The notes under the pieces: generated by a model
The model's database searches: none
What the model was told of the DNA's origin: nothing
The model's input: the letters and a program-made list of their open reading frames with translations, nothing else
Part shown: positions 58,560-64,000 of the stretch, piece by piece
Layout: each line of letters starts with the position of its first letter
Numbering within the stretch: the stretch's first letter is position 1
Source of the DNA: Leishmania martiniquensis
Lineage: Eukaryota; Euglenozoa; Kinetoplastea; Trypanosomatida; Trypanosomatidae
Assembly (NCBI RefSeq): GCF_017916325.1
Contig: NC_090169.1
Coordinates: 1,597,001-1,661,000 of the forward strand
Length of the DNA stretch: 64,000 nt
Reading direction: 5' to 3'
Translations under genes and position numbers: made by a program

Positions 58560-59489
58560 ATGGACCTCGACGCGTGGGAGGAGAAAGTGCGCCATGTGCA
58601 GCCACTTGAGGTGAAAGAAATGCAGCTTTTACTTCGCACGGCCATACATCTGCTCATTGAGGAAAGTAACGTGCAAAGTGTGCACGTTCCTGTCACCATT
58701 TGTGGTGACATTCACGGTCAGTTCCTCGACCTTCTTCAACTCTTCGAGGTGGCAGGGGAAATTCGGCGAGAAGTCGGCAGCATGAACTACATCTTCCTTG
58801 GCGACCTTGTTGATCGGGGGCGTAACAGTGTCGAGGTACTTACCTTTTTACTCATTCTCAAGCTCAAGTACCCGCACAAGATCACCCTCATCCGTGGCAA
58901 CCATGAGACTCGACAAGTGACTACCATGTACGGCTTCTACGACGAGTGCGCCGAAAAGTACGGCACGGTCGAGGTATGGAAGCTGTGCACGGAGGTGTTT
59001 GACTGCATGCCTATCGCCGCACTCATCGAGGGCCAAAGCCTCTGCCTTCACGGCGGTCTCTCGCCGGAAATCCGCGCGGTGGATCAAATCCGGCTGCTAA
59101 ACCGGCGGCAAGAGATTCCGAATGAGGGCCCCTTCTCAGACCTCGTCTGGTCAGATCCAGAGAACGTCGACGGTTGGGTGGTGTCACAGCGCGGCGCCGG
59201 CTTTCTGTTCGGTGCTTCCGTCACACAAGAGTTTATACACCGCAACCGTCTCAACCTCGTTGCCCGCGCGCATCAGCTCGTACACGAAGGATTCAAGTAC
59301 CACTTCGACGAGGACTACCTGTGCACGGTGTGGTCAGCACCAAACTACTGCTATCGCTGCGGTAATCTCGCCAGCGTCCTGCGCATCTACGAGGATCACT
59401 CACGCGAGTTTGTCGTCTTTAAGGAGGTGGACGCACAAGTGAACGCCTCTGACGAGCCCAAGACGAAGGAGCCGGCTTACTTTCTATAG
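58560..59489 (+). CDS. Ser/Thr protein phosphatase catalytic subunit, PP4/PP6-like (PP2A family)
   Basis: 309 residues, the standard length for PP2A-type catalytic subunits. The metal-binding signatures are present in order: GDIHG (49-53), GDLVDRG (about 81-87), RGNHE (about 113-117), then HGGLSP (about 163), WSDPE, RAHQLVHEG and SAPNYCYRCGN. It ends in YFL, the C-terminal tripeptide methylated in PP2A, PP4 and PP6. The wording is mixed: KYGTVEVWKLCTE and REFVVF fit PP4, whereas LIEESNVQ, LVWSDPE and GFKYHF fit PP4 or PP6. Atypical residues include DRGRNSVEV (usually GYYSVE) and ETRQV (usually ESRQI). It should act with a regulatory subunit in the cytosol or nucleus. Confidence 0.88.
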   Translation: MDLDAWEEKVRHVQPLEVKEMQLLLRTAIHLLIEESNVQSVHVPVTICGDIHGQFLDLLQLFEVAGEIRREVGSMNYIFLGDLVDRGRNSVEVLTFLLILKLKYPHKITLIRGNHETRQVTTMYGFYDECAEKYGTVEVWKLCTEVFDCMPIAALIEGQSLCLHGGLSPEIRAVDQIRLLNRRQEIPNEGPFSDLVWSDPENVDGWVVSQRGAGFLFGASVTQEFIHRNRLNLVARAHQLVHEGFKYHFDEDYLCTVWSAPNYCYRCGNLASVLRIYEDHSREFVVFKEVDAQVNASDEPKTKEPAYFL

Positions 59490-60417
59490 CCCCCCCTCTG
59501 TATCTCGCAAGTACCGAGCGGAGCAGGGCGTCGGCACGGCCATGCAATGCCGTTTCCCTTCTTTGTTTTCGGCACGCACGCATGAAGTAGGGCGGGTGCG
59601 TTGGTGTAGTCGTTCGGAGAGACGTCTTCGTGCATGAGCGTGGAGAGAAGGGCTGATGGGGAAGGAATGCGCTGCGTTCCTCATCGCGTGGGCGCTTGTG
59701 CGCCGTGACGCACCCATCTCGGCGGGCACGCCTCTGATCGCTCATGATCAAGGCGAGTGTGCCCTGTCTATTTCTGCCTCATCGTACTTTCTGTTTGTGT
59801 TATTCGCTCCGCGTCGGGAACCACTGAGTCTCCTCCCTCCCAGAAAGGCACCCGAAGACAGGGAGACGTGAGCTCCTCACAGGTAGACAAAGGAAGAGGT
59901 GAATCCGGGCACAGGCACTGCAGCGCACGTGGTGCTGTGGCGACGAATGGGTTACGCCCACTCTCGTGCTCTCTTCGCGATAGGGTATTCGCCCACCTCT
60001 GTGGCGCTCTCTCTTTTCACTCGAGCAGTGAGGAAGGTGGCTGTGCGAAGCACATTTACATGCTCACAAGCCACCCCGCAGACGCATTTTTTTCGAGCGT
60101 GCGCTCCTGAACTCTCCACCGTGTAAATGCCTGAACTGTGTAGAGCTTCAGATGACTTTCGTTATCCACTCTGCTGATGAGGAATCCCCCTCTCTTCTTC
60201 TGTCTTTTCCTCATGTGTCTTCAACAGAATCGTGACTGTCGCCCTCCCCCCGCCCGCCCAGCTTCCACTCCCAAACTCTCTGCCACCTTTGCCTCTAATT
60301 GCTAAAAATCCACGAGCATTCTCCGACTCGCCTCGGCCGTCGCCGAACATCGTCCCTGTGCGCCCTTTCAGAGGCAGATACGCCCTCGTGCGCTTCACGC
60401 CACTAAGTCACGCCGTC
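59490..60417 (+). other. Intergenic spacer (0.9 kb)
   Basis: No gene seen. A strong C/T tract (about 60186-60224) ends in AG at 60226-60227. The following leader of about 190 bases is C-rich and has no ATG until 60418. Confidence 0.65.
60226..60227 (+). promoter_or_regulatory. Predicted spliced-leader acceptor for the 221-residue protein gene
   Basis: AG after a C/T tract of nearly 40 bases; the first ATG downstream is 60418. Confidence 0.6.
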
Positions 60418-61083
60418 ATGCCCTTCTCCTTGGCCGAGCTGCAGAGCGCCTTTATCGATGCCCTTGCCGGCTGCCCACCAGACGCGCCAGAGCAGACAAG
60501 AGACATGGCGATCAGCTTGGCAGGTGCTTCCATTTTCGCCGGGTCTTGGCAACCGTTGGAGGCAACGCGCTTGCCGGTGCGAGCCTACCTGCGCGGCTCG
60601 GGCGACTTCGATACAGAAGACTCGTGCAGATCATCTGTGATACGCGTCGTGGATGCGGCGTTGGCCAAGCTGTTCAGCGACGATGACGTCAACGCGTTCA
60701 TTGGTGCCAAGGCCTGCGAGTCAGCCGACGTGGTCGGGGCGTGTGAGCGGATACTGCGCAAATACCTCCTTTGGATTCTGGACGGATACCTGAACTATGA
60801 CGGGACGGCCCAGTGCCCCTTCTGCGAGGCCCTCAAGAGTACGATGGGTGCATTTTCGATGGAGTGGAGTCAGACGTTCGGGCCGATGTTTGCGGGGGGA
60901 GAGAGCCCCAACGAGTTCTTCAGTTTGTTGGTGACGCGCGGCCTACAGCACTCCGCCGCGGCTGCGGCTACGAACCTCGATGACGCCAAGATGCGTATGG
61001 TGGCCGCCATGGCCATTCAAGTTTTTCTGTTGGCAAAGACGTACTCGCCCAATACGCCATTTCCTTCAAACTACTCGAGCTGA
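60418..61083 (+). CDS. Unrecognised 221-residue helical protein
   Basis: The frame extends upstream to 60232, but the first ATG after the acceptor is 60418. I do not recognise the family. The protein is mostly alpha-helical with alternating Ala/Leu-rich and acidic helices. Its most distinctive part is the middle block at about 120-155 (ILDGYLNYDGTAQCPFCEAL followed by a Met/Trp/Phe-rich helix). The CPFC pair is a single CxxC and could be a redox or metal site, but no second pair is nearby. No signal peptide, membrane segment or coiled coil is evident. Codon use and length support a real gene. Confidence 0.7.
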   Translation: MPFSLAELQSAFIDALAGCPPDAPEQTRDMAISLAGASIFAGSWQPLEATRLPVRAYLRGSGDFDTEDSCRSSVIRVVDAALAKLFSDDDVNAFIGAKACESADVVGACERILRKYLLWILDGYLNYDGTAQCPFCEALKSTMGAFSMEWSQTFGPMFAGGESPNEFFSLLVTRGLQHSAAAAATNLDDAKMRMVAAMAIQVFLLAKTYSPNTPFPSNYSS

Positions 61084-61702
61084 AGTCGCCGTCGTCAGGC
61101 CACGGGCTTCGGCGCTTCCATGATCGCAACGGTGCCCCTACATCTTGCTGTCGTGGAAACTCACACGGCCTCTCGCTCCCCCCGCCTTCTCCTCCTCCTC
61201 TATGTCGCTCGCTTTGTGCTCCGTCAGCGCATGGCCACCTATGAATGACGCTTCTCTCAGTTTTGTTGCGAATGTGTCACGTCTTCCCTCTTGCCGCGAT
61301 GTGGACACACACTCGCACACTGGAGGGCATGCGTGCGTCGTCAGGAGAGTGAGAGAGTCGACCGATCAGGTGCGATGGAGCATGTACCTCTCTCGACGCC
61401 CTAACCCCGCCAACACCTCGTCCTCTCCCTCGTAGGCGCAGCGTTCGATGAGACCTCTGAAGAAGAAAAGAAAAGCAGAAGAATTTACTTTGCTGCCGCC
61501 GCGGCACATTTGCTGTCTGCCCGGCGCGACTGTCCGCTATTTGGCGAAGCGCCCGATGCCCACTTTTTGACTTGCCTTCCCCCTCACCAACACAACCACT
61601 ACTACCACTGACACCCCTGCTCTTCCGACATCGTATCCTGAGTGAGCAAGCAGTACGGACAAGCACGCACGCACAGACCCAAGCCTCAGGCACGGCTACA
61701 TC
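61084..61702 (+). other. Intergenic spacer (0.6 kb)
   Basis: No gene seen. C/T-rich parts at about 61165-61205 and 61560-61625, the latter upstream of AGs at about 61639-61648, which probably serve as the acceptor for the next gene. Confidence 0.6.
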
Positions 61703-63247
61703 ATGGAATCGAAGGTGATAAGTTTGCTTACCTCACGGCCACTGCTGACAGTGGCGGAGGCAGCCATGCAGATCGGGGTGCCCAAAGAAGATCTGCAGCC
61801 GATCTTTACCTCGATCGCAGCCTCCCACGAAGGTGTCTACATGCTACTCTCAAGGTCCGTTGAGGAAGCAGCAAACGGCAGCGCCACGGCGATGGTGATG
61901 CACAAGGTGAATGGCCTTGAGGCAGACCCCTCTGTGGACGCACTCCTTTCCCTGGCGTACCCTTCGAAGACGTCACCGTCTTCGCTTCCTGTGCAGCTGT
62001 ATCCAAGTGTATCAGCGTCGCTGCGCGCGTATCCGGTGGTGTCCAGAACTGTCATGGAAAACCGCCCTGAGGCCACACCTTCGCTGTCGCAGGAATTGAC
62101 AGCGTGGTCGGCGGCTGTGTCGCCCGTCTCCGGCGTGGGGCCACGTGAAGCCGAGCTGGCCAAGAGAGAAGGCAGGGAATTGGCATCGACACCGTCCTCA
62201 GCTGCTTCTCTAGCCGCTTCGACAGTGCTACCATCTCCACCATCACAGGAAGAGTCGCCTCAAAGCTACCGGGCTCCCATGACGGCGGCGGCGGTGAAGG
62301 CAGAGACGACGCCTCGATCTCCATCGCCGGCGCGGGCAGCCTCCACGGTCATCACGCCGGCGGCATCGCCGAAAGCGACGATCTTTGATAAGATGACGGA
62401 GACCGCTGCAGCAAAGCGGCCTCGCACGGAGGAGGCGCCAGCAAAGCCAATGCGCCATAAGCGGAAGCCTGGGAAGGTTGTGAAGTTGGAGAACACGACC
62501 AGCTTGGCCAAGCTGGCGCGGGCCTCCAAGAAGAAGATAGACGGCGTCACAGGAGCCAAAGGGGCCGCCTCGGCCCCATCCTCGATGAGCTTCCTGGACG
62601 ACGACGACGGAGATGCAAGGACTCGCGTGAGTCACAGCGAGGGCAGCAGCAGCCATGTGGGGACGATCGTCAATGAGGATTCGCCCGTATTTGACGTGGT
62701 CGAGGTGCCTGCCTCAAATGATGAGGTAATCATGTGCGACGACGTTCCACCGCTCGCGTTCCGCCCAGCGGCACCGCTGTCTTCTCCCGCGACGCCGATC
62801 TCCGCCAAGAGGGAGCTGGATACCAAGAAGGCATGCTCAGCCGCGGCAGAGCCGGACGTAGCACAGTGCAGGCTTGGCCACTTCTTCCACCCCTCTGTCG
62901 TGCAGTTCCAGAAGTCGTACGTGCGGCAGGTGCAGACGGAGACGAGGATGGACGACGGGGAGTATATCTGTCGTGATGTCTCCTGTTACATTCACAGCGC
63001 CACAGGAGAGGTGATCAGCGAGGACGAGTACCATCAGCGCACCGCGGCGTTCATCCGCAGCAACTCGCACGACGCAGCTGGGAATACTCCGCCTCAAAAG
63101 GCCGCCAGTGCCACCATAGAGGCACCTTCACGCATGGCTGCAGCGCCGAAAGTGACCGTTCGTGGAGGTGCGCCGCAGAAATCGGAGAAGACCATAGCAG
63201 CCCCCGCCAGAACACTTCTCTCTTTCTTCCGGCCGTCTTCGACTTGA
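61703..63247 (+). CDS. Low-complexity nuclear-type protein with C-terminal PIP-box-like motif (candidate POLD3)
   Basis: 514 residues from ATG 61703. Residues 1-50 look like a small winged-helix domain (SLLTSRPLLTVAEAAMQIGV and a following strand with GVYMLLS). About 60-230 is Ser/Ala/Pro-rich and probably disordered. About 235-280 is strongly basic (KRPRTEE, RHKRKPGK) and fits a nuclear localisation signal. About 290-350 is acidic. About 395-450 is ordered, with a GEYICRDVSCYIH block. The C-terminus (502-514) reads ARTLLSFFRPSST, close to a PCNA-binding PIP box (Q-x-x-h-x-x-F-F) but with Ala at the Gln position. POLD3, the accessory subunit of DNA polymerase delta, has the same layout: N-terminal winged helix, basic disordered middle, C-terminal PIP box. 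The assignment is inference. Confidence 0.5.
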   Translation: MESKVISLLTSRPLLTVAEAAMQIGVPKEDLQPIFTSIAASHEGVYMLLSRSVEEAANGSATAMVMHKVNGLEADPSVDALLSLAYPSKTSPSSLPVQLYPSVSASLRAYPVVSRTVMENRPEATPSLSQELTAWSAAVSPVSGVGPREAELAKREGRELASTPSSAASLAASTVLPSPPSQEESPQSYRAPMTAAAVKAETTPRSPSPARAASTVITPAASPKATIFDKMTETAAAKRPRTEEAPAKPMRHKRKPGKVVKLENTTSLAKLARASKKKIDGVTGAKGAASAPSSMSFLDDDDGDARTRVSHSEGSSSHVGTIVNEDSPVFDVVEVPASNDEVIMCDDVPPLAFRPAAPLSSPATPISAKRELDTKKACSAAAEPDVAQCRLGHFFHPSVVQFQKSYVRQVQTETRMDDGEYICRDVSCYIHSATGEVISEDEYHQRTAAFIRSNSHDAAGNTPPQKAASATIEAPSRMAAAPKVTVRGGAPQKSEKTIAAPARTLLSFFRPSST

Positions 63248-63914
63248 CGACGGCCCTTGTGTCTGTCAGGTGTGCGCTTCCCCCTCTTTTCCCTTTTTTC
63301 AGCCTCCGCACGACTCGACTCGGCAGCCTTGCGACTGAGAAGGCGAGGAAAAAGAGGTGACAGGGCAGCGTTGCGGGACGTTGACGCTCTTGAGCCAGCA
63401 CAAGGGATGCCAGTGAAGCGGTTCACTGCAAGACGGTGCCCTTTCCGCACCGTACGCAGCCTTTGCTGGTCCTCTTACCTTCCTGCATGAAGGAAGTGTG
63501 GTTTTCGGAACCACGGGCCGCACTTCTATTGCACCGGTGCGTCTTCGTTCCCGTCACTTTTTCTCCTTCACGTTCATAGAAATTGCACATTTGCGACTGC
63601 ATCAGCTCACACGCGTGCAGTGGGCGTTGCGAAGGAAAGTATTTCTGTTTTTATGTAGCGTTTTCTTGGGTGGGGGAGGGGAAAAGCTACCGCGTTAAAT
63701 GGCGGCTAGGTGTGCAACACATAAGCTGCCATTGCGTTTCGCCGTGCGCAGCGCTTTAGACTCGTGTTGCTGGTCTCGCCGCCCCTCCCTTCCCTTCTTT
63801 CCTTCGCAGACGGGGGCATCGCGCTCGAACAGGAGCGAGACGCGATATCCTCGAGGAGGCCCATCAGAAAGGTCCCGCCTCCCACCTCCATCCGACGCTC
63901 CGCCCTCCAGCACG
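63248..63914 (+). other. Intergenic spacer with strong spliced-leader acceptor
   Basis: No gene seen. Short C/T patch after the stop (about 63277-63300), then mixed sequence. A long C/T tract (about 63776-63805) ends in the AG at 63808-63809. Confidence 0.65.
63808..63809 (+). promoter_or_regulatory. Predicted spliced-leader acceptor for the gene at the right edge
   Basis: One of the cleanest acceptors in the window: about 30 bases of almost pure C/T followed by GCAG. The first ATG downstream is 63915. Confidence 0.65.
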
Positions 63915-64000
63915 ATGGGCTTTCGCTTGGGAACCCCGTCTGCTCGACCCCCCTCTTTTTGTGCTTCCAATGAATATGACCGTCCGCTACACAACGGGCG
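63915..64000 (+). CDS. Start of an unrecognised gene, 3' cut by the window edge
   Basis: The first ATG after the acceptor AG at 63808-63809 is at 63915, and its frame stays open to the end of the window (28 codons). The visible peptide begins MGFRLGTPSARPPSFC and is too short to identify. The call rests on the acceptor, the lack of an earlier ATG and the open frame; an ATG in another frame at 63970 is an alternative. Confidence 0.4.
   Translation, partial: MGFRLGTPSARPPSFCASNEYDRPLHNG

Noticed and set aside
1..64000. tRNA, rRNA, CRISPR array or strand-switch region
   Set aside because: I saw no cloverleaf-like or rRNA-like segment, no regularly spaced repeats, and no change of coding strand; a covariance-model scan would be needed to exclude small RNAs.

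Overview
The window looks like nuclear DNA of a trypanosomatid, most likely Leishmania or a close relative. Every credible gene lies on the + strand, head to tail, with no intron and no strand switch, as expected of one directional polycistronic transcription unit. Coding regions are GC-rich and separated by 0.6-1.8 kb spacers. These spacers carry long pyrimidine tracts ending in AG (spliced-leader acceptors), CA/TG microsatellites and A/T runs. There is no bacterial signal (no Shine-Dalgarno sites, no operon overlaps). I saw no tRNA or rRNA. I recognise 18 genes, plus the first 28 codons of a probable 19th at the right edge.

Region 1-20 kb: the 3' part of an unrecognised helical-repeat-like protein; a GAF-domain/coiled-coil protein; a USP7-like deubiquitinase without the TRAF domain; DNAI7/CASC1 (IC97), an inner dynein arm protein; a membrane-anchored J-domain protein; a GRIP-domain golgin; and a protein with a mitofilin-like C-terminus but no membrane anchor. 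The spacer between the last two contains a candidate SIDER-type degenerate retroposon.

Region 20-40 kb: a 2598-residue CFAP46-like central-apparatus protein whose C-terminus looks like a catalytically dead CHAT/caspase fold; an ABHD11-like protein that has lost its nucleophile and His; EMC1, an ER membrane insertase subunit; an unrecognised basic protein; and an RPA1 paralogue with the complete 70N-A-B-C layout, unlike the short canonical trypanosomatid RPA-1.

Region 40-64 kb: the dynein-2 (retrograde IFT) heavy chain, 4241 residues; a CCHC zinc-knuckle protein; a type II membrane protein with the catalytic landmarks of FAM20/four-jointed secretory-pathway kinases; a PP4/PP6-like phosphatase catalytic subunit; an unrecognised 221-residue protein; a protein with a possible C-terminal PIP box (candidate POLD3); and the start of one more gene.

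The genes are not a functional operon. Three are flagellar (DNAI7, CFAP46, DHC2), but they are interspersed with ER, Golgi, mitochondrial and DNA-maintenance genes. Regulation is expected to be post-transcriptional (trans-splicing, polyadenylation, 3'UTR elements). All family assignments come from reading the sequence; no database search was run.
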